A stretch of 52,805 bases of DNA from Mycobacterium sp. E740 (GTDB lineage Bacteria; Actinomycetota; Actinomycetes; Mycobacteriales; Mycobacteriaceae), in the NCBI RefSeq assembly GCF_001672895.1, contig NZ_LZKP01000175.1, positions 1 through 52,805 of the forward strand, read 5' to 3'. The translations under genes were made by a program, and so were the position numbers. Under the pieces are notes generated by a model. The model did no database searches. It had not been told where the DNA came from and saw only the letters and a program-made list of their open reading frames with translations. Positions within the stretch are counted from its first letter, which is position 1; every line of letters starts with the position of its first letter. Below are positions 1-8,541 of the stretch, piece by piece.

Positions 1-481
1 GTTCGGCGATCATCGTCTCGACCAGGCGGCGGGCCCGGTCCCGCACCGACTCCTCGGTGCGCGCGACGACGCGCGGGGTGAACGCCCGGCTGACGATGTT
101 GCGCAGCCGCAGGTGTCGGGGATCGTCCATCACGATCATCGAGCCGAAGTACTCCGACACCTCCGAGTTGGCGTCGTTGATCGTGATGCTCGGGCTCGAG
201 CTGAAGATGTGCGGATGACGACTCGCATACCAGACGTCGTCGAACCTGGTGATCGCCCAGTGCCCGGGCCCCTCCTCGACGCCGGGCGTCTCCAGCGGCA
301 GATGGAACGACACCGGCGCTTCACGTCGCAGCGTCGTGAATGCGCCGTCCCGGTACTCGTCGGGCTGCACCCAGAACTTCCACGAGCCCAGGTCGATGTC
401 GGACAACGGGACCTCGGGCGGCGGGGCTCCGTTCACCCGAACCAGTGCAGCCTCTTGCATGCTCGGCGTCGCGGTATCCAC
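1..481 (-). pseudogene. Cytochrome P450, N-terminal part, inverted relative to the rest of the gene (runs off the window)
   Basis: The minus strand encodes about 160 residues of a P450 N-terminus: a proline-rich start, an SWKFW segment, a GHWAITRFDD strand, and an MDDPRHLRLR helix followed by AFTPRVV. It then stops at the window edge. The first 77 bases are the exact reverse complement of 561-637, where the same frame continues into the haem half on the plus strand. Joining the two pieces at this shared block keeps the frame and gives a 436-residue protein, the normal size for a bacterial P450. I used the GTG at 479-481; an ATG at 458-460 is in frame, and neither has a well-spaced ribosome site. 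The gene is therefore one P450 that has been flipped, either in the assembly or in the cell. Confidence 0.8.
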
Positions 482-637
482 CCTCCCGAGCGTAGGCCGG
501 TGTCCGGCCGCAGAAGCGGAAATCGTTAGGACAATTGCCAGTTCATGTTCTCGGCGAACACCCGCGCGTCGTCGCGCGCACCGAGGAGTCGGTGCGGGAC
601 CGGGCCCGCCGCCTGGTCGAGACGATGATCGCCGAAC
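1..637. repeat. 77-bp perfect inverted repeat (1-77 and 561-637) bounding a 483-bp flipped segment
   Basis: Bases 1-77 are the exact reverse complement of 561-637; identity ends at base 78 versus 560. The enclosed segment holds the P450 promoter region and N-terminus in reverse. Inverting 1-637 would rebuild the complete P450 gene with no frame change. The left arm begins at the first base of the window, so its true length beyond that is unknown. An arm of exactly 77 bases matches a k-mer size commonly used by short-read assemblers, which points to a graph fold-back at a contig end. Confidence 0.9.
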
Positions 638-1467
638 ATCCCGACGGCCACGGTGAAGTCGTCGCGGACCTGGCCGGCCCACTGCCGCTGCAGGTGATCT
701 GCGACATGATGGGCATCCCGGAAGACGACCACCAGCAGATCTTTCACTGGACCAACGTGATCCTCGGTTTCGGGGACAAGGACATCGCGCAGGACTACGA
801 GGAGTTCGTCAAGGTCGCGATGGACATCGGCGCCTATGCGACCGCTCATGCCGAAGACCGTCGGGCCAACCCGCAGGAAGACCTGACCACGGCCCTGGTG
901 CAGGCCGAGGTGGACGGGGAACGGCTGACGTCGGCCGAGATCGCGTCGTTCTTCATCCTGCTGGTGGTCGCCGGCAACGAGACCACTCGCAACGCGATCA
1001 GCCACGGCGTCCTCGCGCTCACCCAGTACCCCGAGGAGCGGGCGCGCTGGTGGGCGGACTACGAAACGCTCGCGCCGACCGCGGTCGAGGAGATCGTCCG
1101 CTGGGCCTCTCCGGTGATCTACATGCGTCGCACGCTCACCGAGGATTGCGAGCTCAGCGGCGTCAAGATGGCCGCGGGCGACAAGGCGACGCTGTGGTAC
1201 TGCTCTGCGAACCGTGACGAGAACCGGTTCGCCGACCCGTGGAGGTTCGACGTGGGACGCAGCCCCAACCCGCATGCCGGGTTCGGTGGCGGTGGCGCGC
1301 ATTTCTGCCTGGGCGCGAACCTGGCGCGGCGCGAGATCAGCGTCGTCTTCGAGGAGCTGCATCGCCGGATACCCGACATCGCCGCGACCGAGGAACCGGC
1401 CATGTTGCTGTCGCCGTTCATCCACGGCATCAAGCGACTGCCGGTGTCCTGGACACCACCGCGCTGA
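535..1467 (+). pseudogene. Cytochrome P450, C-terminal catalytic part, separated from its N-terminus
   Basis: This frame carries the I-helix motif AGNETTRN, the K-helix ExxR (EIVR) and the haem-binding loop FGGGGAHFCLG with its cysteine ligand. These are the marks of a class I bacterial P450 monooxygenase that would take electrons from a ferredoxin. Homology begins only at about 562; the preceding residues, including the apparent ATG at 535, are read-through of the flipped promoter region and are not P450. The N-terminal part lies on the opposite strand at 1-481. The substrate cannot be told from sequence. The subfamily resembles actinobacterial lipid or terpene hydroxylases, but I do not name it. 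Confidence 0.85.
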
Positions 1468-1522
1468 GCGCCCGGTTCGCGGGCACGGGTGTCATCAGTC
1501 GCTCGACGGGTAACCAACGGCC

Positions 1523-2629
1523 ATGCAACCCGAACACTTTCGCACCCTGCTGTCCTCGAACGGCCCCTACGCGTCGGTGTATTTCGACGATTCGCACAAC
1601 ACCGCCGACGCCGCCGCCCAGCTCGAGCTGAAGTGGCGGTCGTTGCGCGAGGAGCTCGAGCAGCAGGGCGCCGATCCCGGCGTCACGCAGAACATCGAGC
1701 AGGCCGTCCTCGACGCGACTCCGCCGGTGGGGCGCAGTGGTCGCGGTGTGATCGCGAGCATCGAGGGCGTCCTCGTCAACGAACATCTCATCCGGCCCAT
1801 CGGGCCTGTCGTGCGCGTCTCGCCGCTGCCTTACATCGTTCCCGTGGTCGAACACGGCCTCGACCGGCCGACGTACGCGGTGGTGATCGTCGACCACGAG
1901 GGCGGTGACATCACGCTGTACCGCGACGGCACCTCGGTGTCGGACACGGTCGACGGCGACGCGTACCCGGTGCACAAGGCCTCGGGTGCGGAGTCACCGG
2001 GTTACGGCGATCCGCAGCGCAGCGCCGAGGGTGCGCGCCAACAGAACATCCGCGCCGTCGCGAACCGGCTCACCGCCTTGGTCGACGACGCCGCGCCCGA
2101 GGTCTTGTTCGTCGTCGGCGAGGTGCAGTCACGCACCGACCTGGTCGCGCAACTGCCCGAGCGGGCAACCGAGCTCGTCGTGGACGTCGCCGTCGGGGCG
2201 CGGCACAGCGGTTTCGACGACACGGACCTGCAGCACGCGATCTATCAGGAGTTCCAGCATCGCCGCCTGGCCGCGATCGACGACGCCGCACAGCGGTTCA
2301 GCGCGGAGCTCGGTCGCGGGGAGGGCTTGGCGACGGAAGGGCTCGACGGGGTGACCGCGGCGCTGCGGGCCGGCGCGGTCGAGACGCTGATCATCGGCGA
2401 CGTCGGCGACCGGACAGTCGTGGCCGGCGACGACCTCATGACGATCGCGCCGAACGCCAACGTGCTGTCCGAACTCGGCACGGCCGCGAACCAGACGCTG
2501 CGCGCCGACGAGGCGCTGCCGATGGCGGCAATCGCGACGGGCGCCGCGCTGATCCGCACAGACGAGCGCATCGATCCGGCCGACGGCGTCGCCGCGGTCC
2601 TGCGCTACGCCCTGCCCGCTGAGCGTTGA
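1523..2629 (+). CDS. Rv2629-like baeRF2/eRF1-fold protein (Vms1/peptidyl-tRNA hydrolase-like)
   Basis: A 368-residue soluble protein that I recognise as the family of M. tuberculosis Rv2629, a dormancy-regulon protein. This family belongs to the bacterial eRF1-like (baeRF) group related to Vms1/ANKZF1. The N-terminal half begins MQPEHFRTLL with a conserved SVYFDDSHNT stretch. The C-terminal half ends with the typical PMAAIATGAALIRTDERI segment of the eRF1 domain-3 fold. Family knowledge suggests a role at stalled or damaged ribosomes or tRNA, but this is not proven for mycobacteria. The ATG at 1523 fits the family start. The stop codon directly abuts the stop of the convergent HAD gene at 2630, leaving no room for a terminator. 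Confidence 0.85.
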   Translation: MQPEHFRTLLSSNGPYASVYFDDSHNTADAAAQLELKWRSLREELEQQGADPGVTQNIEQAVLDATPPVGRSGRGVIASIEGVLVNEHLIRPIGPVVRVSPLPYIVPVVEHGLDRPTYAVVIVDHEGGDITLYRDGTSVSDTVDGDAYPVHKASGAESPGYGDPQRSAEGARQQNIRAVANRLTALVDDAAPEVLFVVGEVQSRTDLVAQLPERATELVVDVAVGARHSGFDDTDLQHAIYQEFQHRRLAAIDDAAQRFSAELGRGEGLATEGLDGVTAALRAGAVETLIIGDVGDRTVVAGDDLMTIAPNANVLSELGTAANQTLRADEALPMAAIATGAALIRTDERIDPADGVAAVLRYALPAER

Positions 2630-3328
2630 TCAACGAGAGCCGACGATATTGGCCAGTGCCGCGATCGGGGTGTCGTCGAGGTGCTGACAGAGATCGAGCG
2701 GATGCTCGAAAACTCTTTGCACACCGGCCGTTTCGAGTTCTGCGGGGGACACTCCCCCGCTCAGCACCCCGATGCTGTCCACGCCGGCGCGCCGGCACGC
2801 CTCCGCGTCCCACACCGTGTCACCCACGAAGACCGCGTGCGGAGCCGTCACGCCTGCACGCTTCAACGCGACGTTGACGATGTCGGGCTTCGGTTTCGCG
2901 GTGTCCACATCCTCCGAGGACGTCACCGCGGACACCAGGTGGTCGCAGTCGAGCACCTCGCGCAGGATGGTCAGTTCGTCCTCCGGCGCCGAGGTGGCCA
3001 GCACCACTTTCACGTCGAGCTTGTGCACCGCTTCGAGCAGTTCACGGGCGCCCGGTAACCGTCTGAGCATGGGTGTCAGCTCTTTGTAGTAGCGCGAGTG
3101 CAGATCGGACGCCTGCTCGCGCACGTCCGCGTCGGCGTCCCCGGCCAGCGTGTTGACCAGCGTCGTACCGTCCATGCCGATCGAACGGTGGATGCGCCAG
3201 GCCTCCACGGGCTGACCGGCCTCTTCGAACGCCCGGTACCAGGCGTGCACGTGCAGATAGTTCGAGTCGACCAGCGTGCCGTCGATGTCGAACAACACCG
3301 CCGACGCGGTCTGGGTCCGGCTGGTCAC
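2630..3328 (-). CDS. HAD-superfamily hydrolase (phosphoglycolate/beta-phosphoglucomutase type)
   Basis: A 232-residue HAD phosphatase. All four motifs are visible: DIDGTLVDS near the start (nucleophile and acid aspartates), the ATSA motif II, the KPKPD lysine of motif III and the VGDTVWDAEA acid pair of motif IV. A helical cap lies between motifs I and II, as in phosphoglycolate phosphatases; the actual substrate is not predictable. The start is taken as the GTG at 3326-3328, which gives the usual short lead before motif I and overlaps the stop of the upstream membrane/coiled-coil gene by four bases, so the two are probably translationally coupled. Confidence 0.88.
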   Translation of the reverse strand: MTSRTQTASAVLFDIDGTLVDSNYLHVHAWYRAFEEAGQPVEAWRIHRSIGMDGTTLVNTLAGDADADVREQASDLHSRYYKELTPMLRRLPGARELLEAVHKLDVKVVLATSAPEDELTILREVLDCDHLVSAVTSSEDVDTAKPKPDIVNVALKRAGVTAPHAVFVGDTVWDAEACRRAGVDSIGVLSGGVSPAELETAGVQRVFEHPLDLCQHLDDTPIAALANIVGSR

Positions 3329-3747
3329 GAACGGTGCTGCTCCGGCGCCCGGGTGTCGGTGGGCGTGCCGTCGGCTTCGGGCGGCACCGCGTCTGATCTG
3401 CCGCCCTTGGGATCGAGCGCGTCGGCGCGGGCGCGCTGCTCGTCGAGTTCGTCGCGCTGGCTGCTCACGGCGTCGTGGTGCGTACGGGCGGCGTCCTGCA
3501 GCCGGGCGGCTTCTGCGGCCTTCGCCTCGGCCTCGGCCTGTGCGGCGCGGGCCCGGGCCTCCGTTTCCTTGGCGACGGATTCTCGTTTGTCGACGTGCTG
3601 CGACTTCTGGTCGATCTCCGCTCGCAACCGTTGGGCCTCGACGCGCCGGCGCTTGGTGCGCGCGTTGCGGGCGAGGAACGCCACCAGAGCGATGAGGGCG
3701 ATCACGACGATGGCGACGATGATCCACACGATGACGTTGTTGTTCAT
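3325..3747 (-). CDS. Small membrane-anchored coiled-coil protein
   Basis: A 140-residue protein with one strong hydrophobic helix at residues 5-27 (VIVWIIVAIVVIALIALVAF), then a basic patch (RNARTKRRR). A long Ala/Glu/Arg/Gln-rich segment (about residues 35-110) follows with clear coiled-coil character, ending in a polar tail. It probably sits in the plasma membrane with a cytosolic coiled coil. Mycobacteria encode several such proteins of unknown function. It overlaps the HAD gene by four bases in the same operon. No enzymatic motif is present. Confidence 0.75.
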   Translation of the reverse strand: MNNNVIVWIIVAIVVIALIALVAFLARNARTKRRRVEAQRLRAEIDQKSQHVDKRESVAKETEARARAAQAEAEAKAAEAARLQDAARTHHDAVSSQRDELDEQRARADALDPKGGRSDAVPPEADGTPTDTRAPEQHRS

Positions 3748-3843
3748 CTCGGCTCCTTCGGTCGGTCGAGCCGGCTCCTTGACGAACCCGCTGATTTCGC
3801 GGATGCCCGGAGGCGCTTGCGGCTAAACGGCGGCCGGCCGCCG

Positions 3844-4239
3844 CTACAGCGTCGCGGTCAGCGGCCCGACGGGCTGGCAGACCGGTTGCGGCGGATTGCC
3901 GGTCGTCGCGCACCCTCGGCCGGTGGCGACGTACGTCGCACCGGGCTGGTGCGGCGCGAAGTACACCTGCGCTGCCAACAAGCCGTTGTTCTGTTTGCAC
4001 CGACCCGGGCCCGGGCTGCCCTGCAGTTGGACGCAGGCGACGGATTGATACGGGGTGGCGCCGTTGCAACCGGCCGGCGATACCGTCACGGCGACGAGGT
4101 CCGTGCCGGACACCTGCACGACGTGCGGCGGAGACAGTGTGTAGGAGCACGGCGGCGCGGGGTCGGCGTTCGCCACGGCCGAGATCGAAAGACAACTCAG
4201 GGTGACGGTGAAGACGGCGACCATCAGCGACCTGATCAT
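3844..4239 (-). CDS. Small secreted cysteine-containing protein, unknown function
   Basis: A 131-residue protein with a classical signal peptide (MIRSLMVAVFTVTLSCLSIS) and a likely cleavage after AVANA, giving a mature protein starting DPAPPCSY. The mature part has six cysteines (including CSYTL, GCNGAT, VACVQL, RCKQNN, GCATTG, PVCQPV), consistent with disulfides outside the membrane. It resembles mycobacterial conserved secreted proteins with no assigned function. A 96-bp gap separates it from the downstream membrane protein gene, so it may or may not share that transcript. Confidence 0.75.
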   Translation of the reverse strand: MIRSLMVAVFTVTLSCLSISAVANADPAPPCSYTLSPPHVVQVSGTDLVAVTVSPAGCNGATPYQSVACVQLQGSPGPGRCKQNNGLLAAQVYFAPHQPGATYVATGRGCATTGNPPQPVCQPVGPLTATL

Positions 4240-4378
4240 CCTCAGATCCTACTGTTGGCCGACCGACCGTGTCTGCACAGCGACGCGCCGCGTTTCGGCG
4301 TGCGGATGGGGTCACTCGCGGCGGGTGAGAGCCCGTCGATCGCCTCAGTAGACAAATTCCGAAAAGTGTTCACGATTT

Positions 4379-4416
4379 TGTTGACACCAGTCAACACGCA
4401 CTGTTCTATGGCGTGG
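4379..4416 (+). promoter_or_regulatory. Candidate promoter with palindromic operator before the amidohydrolase gene
   Basis: A perfect inverted repeat, TGTTGAC-N4-GTCAACA, lies at 4379-4396. It overlaps a consensus -35 hexamer TTGACA at 4381-4386. Seventeen bases downstream is TTCTAT (4404-4409), a weak -10 candidate, which would place transcription start at or next to the tandem GTG codons at 4413-4418, so the mRNA may be leaderless. The dyad is of the TetR/GntR operator type; the regulator is unknown and none is encoded next to it. Confidence 0.45.
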
Positions 4417-6206
4417 TGAGCTACGACACGATCATCCGCAACGGGCGCTGGTTCGACGGCACCGGCGCTCCGTCGGCGGTGCGCAACCTCGGCATCCGGG
4501 ACGGCCGCGTCGTCGCGGTGAGCGCCGACGACCTCGACGCGACCGACTGCTCCCAGGTCATCGACGCGACTGGCAAGTGGGTGCTGCCGGGCATGCTCGA
4601 CATCCACACGCACTACGACGTCGAGGTCCTCGACGGCCCCGCGCTCTCAGAGTCCCTGCGGCACGGCGTGACGACCGTGATGCTCGGTTCCTGCTCGCTG
4701 TCGACGGTGCACGCCGACGCCACCGACGCCGGGGACATCTTCGGCCGGGTCGAAGCGATCCCCCGTGACTACGTGATCGGCGCGGTCGAGCAGCACAAGA
4801 CCTGGACGAACTGCGAGGAGTACATCGACGCCCTCGAGGCGCGGCCGCTCGGCCCCAACGTCGCGGCGTTCATCGGGCATTCCGACATGCGCGCGGCGGT
4901 CATGGGCCTGGACCGCGCCACCCGCAAGGACGTTCGCCCCACCAAGGGCGAACAAGCGCAGATGGAGCGCTGGCTCGCGGACGCCCTGAAGGCGGGCTTC
5001 GTCGGAATGTCCTCGCAGCAGCTGCTTTTCGACAAGCTCGACGGCGACGTCTGCCGGTCGCGGACGCTTCCGTCGACGTATGCCAAACCGCGGGAGCTGC
5101 GGCGGTTGAAGTCGCTGCTGCGCCGCGCCGGCCGGGTGCTGCAGTCGGGTCCCGACATCCAGAACCCACTCAACCTCGGCTCGCAGTTGGTGCAGTCGCT
5201 CGGCTTGTTCCGCAACCCGCTCAAGACCAGCCTGCTCTCGGCGGCCGACGTGAAATCCAACCCGTACACCATCCATGCCCTCGGCCCGGCCGCGCGGTTG
5301 GTGAACAGGCTCGGCGGCAACTTCCGGTGGCAGCACCTGCCGGTCCCGTTCGAGGTCTACGCCGACGGTATCGACCTCGTCGTCTTCGAGGAGTTCGGCG
5401 CGGGCGCGGCGGCCCTGCACATGCGCGACGAGGTCGAGCGCAACGAGTTGATGCGCGACGAGGCGTACCGGCGCCGGTTCCGCAAGGAGTACGAGAGCAA
5501 GCTCGGGATCCGCGTGTGGCAGCGCGACTTCTTCGATGCCGAGATCGTCGCCTGCCCGGATGAGTCGGTCGTCGGTAAGTCGTTCGGGCGGGTCGGGCAG
5601 GACCGCGGCGGGTTGCACCCGGTCGACGCGTTCCTCGACCTGGTGCTCGAGCACGGCAGGGCGCTGCGCTGGCGGACCACGATCTCCAACCATCGGCCCG
5701 AGGTGCTGCGAAAGCTCGCTCGCGACAGCGGAATTCAGATGGGCTTCTCCGACGCCGGGGCCCACCTGCGCAACATGGCGTTCTACAACATGGGCCTGCG
5801 CCTGCTGCGTCACGTCCGCGACGCAGAGCAGGCCGGCAGACCTTTCATGACCGTGGAACAGGCGGTGCACCGGGTCACCGGAGAGCTGGCCGACTGGTAC
5901 CGCATCGACGCGGGGCATCTGCGCGTCGGGGACCGCGCCGACGTCGTTGTGATCGACCCCGCCCGGCTCGACGAGTCGCTGGACGGTTACGCCGAAGCGG
6001 CTGTCGACCAATACGGCGGGCTGTCGCGCATGGTCAACCGCAACGACGACACGGTGAGCGCCGTCTTCGTCGGCGGACGTGCAGTGTTCCTCGACGGCGC
6101 CCCCACCGAACTGGTCGGCAACCGGCGGACCGGGCGGTTCCTGCGTGCGGCGCACAGGGCGCCGGCCCCCGCTCACCAGGAAGGTGAATTGACCAGTGTC
6201 AGTTGA
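4413..6206 (+). CDS. Amidohydrolase family protein (N-acyl-D-amino-acid deacylase-like)
   Basis: A 597-residue metal-dependent amidohydrolase. The N-terminal beta-sandwich begins SYDTIIRNGRWFDGTG. The metal-binding HxH appears as DIHTHYD near residue 64, and the late FSDAGAHLRN motif supplies the conserved aspartate. The C-terminus closes with GDRADVVVIDP, which is typical of D-aminoacylases and dihydroorotase-like enzymes. It probably hydrolyses an N-acyl or cyclic amide bond in the cytosol; the substrate is unknown. Two adjacent GTG codons could serve as start. It overlaps the next gene by 11 bases, so the two form an operon under the promoter with a palindromic operator at 4379. Confidence 0.85.
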   Translation: MVSYDTIIRNGRWFDGTGAPSAVRNLGIRDGRVVAVSADDLDATDCSQVIDATGKWVLPGMLDIHTHYDVEVLDGPALSESLRHGVTTVMLGSCSLSTVHADATDAGDIFGRVEAIPRDYVIGAVEQHKTWTNCEEYIDALEARPLGPNVAAFIGHSDMRAAVMGLDRATRKDVRPTKGEQAQMERWLADALKAGFVGMSSQQLLFDKLDGDVCRSRTLPSTYAKPRELRRLKSLLRRAGRVLQSGPDIQNPLNLGSQLVQSLGLFRNPLKTSLLSAADVKSNPYTIHALGPAARLVNRLGGNFRWQHLPVPFEVYADGIDLVVFEEFGAGAAALHMRDEVERNELMRDEAYRRRFRKEYESKLGIRVWQRDFFDAEIVACPDESVVGKSFGRVGQDRGGLHPVDAFLDLVLEHGRALRWRTTISNHRPEVLRKLARDSGIQMGFSDAGAHLRNMAFYNMGLRLLRHVRDAEQAGRPFMTVEQAVHRVTGELADWYRIDAGHLRVGDRADVVVIDPARLDESLDGYAEAAVDQYGGLSRMVNRNDDTVSAVFVGGRAVFLDGAPTELVGNRRTGRFLRAAHRAPAPAHQEGELTSVS

Positions 6207-6639
6207 GGATACGGTGCTCGGCATGTGGAAGGCGCTCTCGGCGCGGGACTGGGAGTCGGTCAAGACGTTCCTGGCCGAGGACTGCATCTACCTCGACATG
6301 CCGGTGGGCCCGACGGCGGCGGCGCGTGGGCCGGAGGACATCGTCAAACGGTTGAAGATCGGGCTCGAGCCGCTGGCCTCCTACGAGAACTTCAACGGTC
6401 TGATGGTCGACAACGGCGCGGACGTGATGTACGAGCATCACGAGGAATGGCATTGGCGCACCGGCGAATCCGCGGTACTCCAGTTCGTCAGCGTGCACCG
6501 CGTCCAGGACGGCAAGATCACCTTGTGGAAGGACTACTGGGACATGGGGGCGCTGGCCAACCATGCGCCGCCGACGTGGATGGAGGACTTCGCGAACGCC
6601 GACATGTCGTGGGTCTTCGACGCGACCGGCCTGGTCTGA
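6196..6639 (+). CDS. NTF2-fold protein (SnoaL / limonene-epoxide-hydrolase-like)
   Basis: A 147-residue single-domain protein with the NTF2-like pattern: an initial helix (DTVLGMWKALSARDWESVKTF), a YLDMPVGP strand, and the closing HRVQDGKITLWKDYWD strand pair seen in limonene-1,2-epoxide hydrolases. Where true epoxide hydrolases carry an Arg-x-Asp pair, by eye this protein has EHHEEWHW, so epoxide hydrolysis is doubtful. The GTG start overlaps the amidohydrolase stop, with an AGGAAGG ribosome site upstream, which implies translational coupling and a role on the same substrate. Confidence 0.75.
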   Translation: MSVEDTVLGMWKALSARDWESVKTFLAEDCIYLDMPVGPTAAARGPEDIVKRLKIGLEPLASYENFNGLMVDNGADVMYEHHEEWHWRTGESAVLQFVSVHRVQDGKITLWKDYWDMGALANHAPPTWMEDFANADMSWVFDATGLV

Positions 6640-6640
6640 G

Positions 6641-8005
6641 TCAGACGCTCCACGCCAACCGGAACTTGTCCGCGACTTCCTCGGGGCTCAGGTTGCCGAA
6701 GTTGTCGTGTTCGTAGCGGCGCACTGCCACGATGGCGTCCACAGCAGCGTCGCCGAGAATCCCACGCATCAGCGCTGACCCGGCCAGCACGTCGAGCGCT
6801 TCTTCCTGCTTTGCATGCAACAGCACGGTGCCGGAGCGTTCGCGCTCGTCGTCCGACAACGTCGCGGGGTCGACGGTCGTCTCCGGCGGCAGTGGCTGTT
6901 GGCGCTCGATCCCGTCCAACGCGAGTCCGAGGATGGCGGCGGTCGCGAAGTAGGGGTTCGCCGACGGGTCGGTGACCTTGACCTCGATGTTCGCCCCGTG
7001 CGGGTTGCTCGGGCCGCCGAACACGTATCGCACTGAGGCTTCGCGGTTTTCGGTGCCCCAGCAGACGTATGCGCCGGCCCAGTGTCCCGGTTGCATCCGT
7101 TGACCGGACAGCACGGAACCGGCCAGCACGCCTTGCGCCTCGGGCAAGCCGGCGACCAGGCCGGCGATCGCCGACTCGCCGGCCGGGGTCATTCCGTTGA
7201 CGCCCGTGCCGTCGGAGAACAGCGGCGTCTCCCCTCGCTTCATCGAGAAGTGTTGATGCGCACCGGATCCGACACTGTCCGCGAACGGCACCGGCGACAG
7301 GCTGACGCGCATACCGCACTGCCGCGCCACCCTGGCCACGATGATCCGCATCAGCACCAGCGCGTCGGCGGCTGCTACAGGCGGCAGCGGAGCTAAAGAA
7401 ATCTCGAACTGGTTCGCCCCGTATTCGGGGTGAAACTGCTCGATCGCGATCCCCGAAGCGGTCGCGGCGTTGGTGACGTCGCGTACGAACCCCTCGAACT
7501 CCAGCACACCGGCGAGCCCGTACTGCGCCCACAAATGCGACGGCAGGCGGCTGCCGTCGGGACCGACGAGGACGAACTCCATCTCGTGGCCGACGACGGT
7601 GCTCAGCCCCTCATCCGACAGCCGGTCCTGAAGCCGGGACAACGCGCCTCGGCTGCAGTACGGGTCGGGTGACCCGTCCTGGTTGAAGAAAGCTGCTGGC
7701 GCCCAAGCCAATCCATTGCCGAGGATACGCAGGGCGCTCAAGTCGATGCGGACCCGCTGATCGCCCACGGGGGTGATCGCGTCGCTGAACACGATGCCGG
7801 TCTGGTCGATCGCGAAGGCGTGCCACACCGGGCTCGCACCCAGGCCGGGATCGGCGAAAGCGCCCATGCGGCGCAACGGAACGGTCTTCGCCTGCGTCAG
7901 CCCGGCCGGGTTGACGACCGTGCCGATCAGGGTCGCGACGCCATCAGCCTCGAGCTGGGCGATCGCCGCGGCGGCGAGCGGTTTGGCGGGGTTCACGAGA
8001 GCCAT
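6641..8005 (-). CDS. glnA3: Glutamine synthetase family protein, GlnA3-type
   Basis: A 454-residue glutamine-synthetase fold protein. Visible motifs are the HEMEF metal-binding glutamate strand, HPEYGANQFEIS (second metal site), GSGAHQHFS (ATP/ammonia histidine), ENREASVRYV (arginine) and EVKVTDPSANPYF. It lies directly downstream, in the same direction, of an MFS exporter and bfrA. This matches M. tuberculosis bfrA-Rv1877-glnA3 (Rv1876-1878), which supports GlnA3 rather than GlnA1, A2 or A4. GlnA3/A4-type enzymes are not the main nitrogen assimilator; actinobacterial relatives glutamylate polyamines or ethanolamine, so an amine substrate is plausible but not shown. Confidence 0.85.
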   Translation of the reverse strand: MALVNPAKPLAAAAIAQLEADGVATLIGTVVNPAGLTQAKTVPLRRMGAFADPGLGASPVWHAFAIDQTGIVFSDAITPVGDQRVRIDLSALRILGNGLAWAPAAFFNQDGSPDPYCSRGALSRLQDRLSDEGLSTVVGHEMEFVLVGPDGSRLPSHLWAQYGLAGVLEFEGFVRDVTNAATASGIAIEQFHPEYGANQFEISLAPLPPVAAADALVLMRIIVARVARQCGMRVSLSPVPFADSVGSGAHQHFSMKRGETPLFSDGTGVNGMTPAGESAIAGLVAGLPEAQGVLAGSVLSGQRMQPGHWAGAYVCWGTENREASVRYVFGGPSNPHGANIEVKVTDPSANPYFATAAILGLALDGIERQQPLPPETTVDPATLSDDERERSGTVLLHAKQEEALDVLAGSALMRGILGDAAVDAIVAVRRYEHDNFGNLSPEEVADKFRLAWSV

Positions 8006-8026
8006 TGTGCGCGGCCGCGCGGCGAC

Positions 8027-8509
8027 TCACAGCGTGATCTTGCAGCTTTGCCCGATATCGAGCGTGCGCAGCATCCGGCCCATGCCCAGCCACATCGCGC
8101 ACGACAGCGCCAGGTCGGTGAGCAGTTCGTCGGAGAACTGATCGCGACAGCGCTGCCAGAAATCCTCGTCGTCGCGCAAGCCGGTGTGGTCGGTGGCGAA
8201 GCGTTCGGCGAACTCCGCGGCGATCCGCTCCTGCGCGCTGTAACCCGGCCAGGTCTGCCACTGCGCGGCGTGGTCGTAGAGGTCCTCGTCGACGCCGGCC
8301 GCCGACCCCTTGGAGTCGCGGACGTTCTGGCAGACCACGCATTCGTTGTTCAACGCGATCACCATCCGGGCGAGTTCGCGCACACGAAGGGGCAGTCGGT
8401 TCTTGGTGTAGACCGCGTTGCTGAAACCCGCCATCGCGACGCCGATGTCCGGTGACTTCACCGCCCAGGCCGCAGCATCGTCGTCGGCGAAGTCCCCAAT
8501 TCGACTCAT
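8027..8509 (-). CDS. Carboxymuconolactone decarboxylase / AhpD-like protein
   Basis: A 160-residue all-helical protein of the CMD/AhpD family, with the RELARMVIALNNECVVCQNVRD stretch that holds the redox CxxC pair (CVVC) of AhpD-like proteins. The histidine that follows the CxxC motif in AhpD is replaced here (NVRD), so peroxidase-type activity is uncertain; family members act as disulfide reductases or gamma-lactone decarboxylases. The start is the ATG at 8507-8509. It lies between the exporter gene and glnA3 on the same strand, with gaps of about 32 and 21 bp, so the three may be co-transcribed. Confidence 0.8.
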   Translation of the reverse strand: MSRIGDFADDDAAAWAVKSPDIGVAMAGFSNAVYTKNRLPLRVRELARMVIALNNECVVCQNVRDSKGSAAGVDEDLYDHAAQWQTWPGYSAQERIAAEFAERFATDHTGLRDDEDFWQRCRDQFSDELLTDLALSCAMWLGMGRMLRTLDIGQSCKITL

Positions 8510-8541
8510 GACGGCAGCGTACGCCGTGACTGCACGCTGTT

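Noticed and set aside
526..1425. Long open frame opposite the P450 catalytic half
   Set aside because: Arg/Val/His-rich antisense shadow with no family resemblance; the plus strand has the haem and I-helix motifs.
3329..4315. Upstream extension of the HAD frame to 4315
   Set aside because: The extension is Arg-rich low-complexity text covering two real genes; the GTG at 3328 gives the standard HAD start and a coupled overlap.
4647..6287. 546-codon frame opposite the amidohydrolase gene
   Set aside because: Antisense shadow of GC-rich coding DNA; the plus strand shows metal-binding and family motifs.
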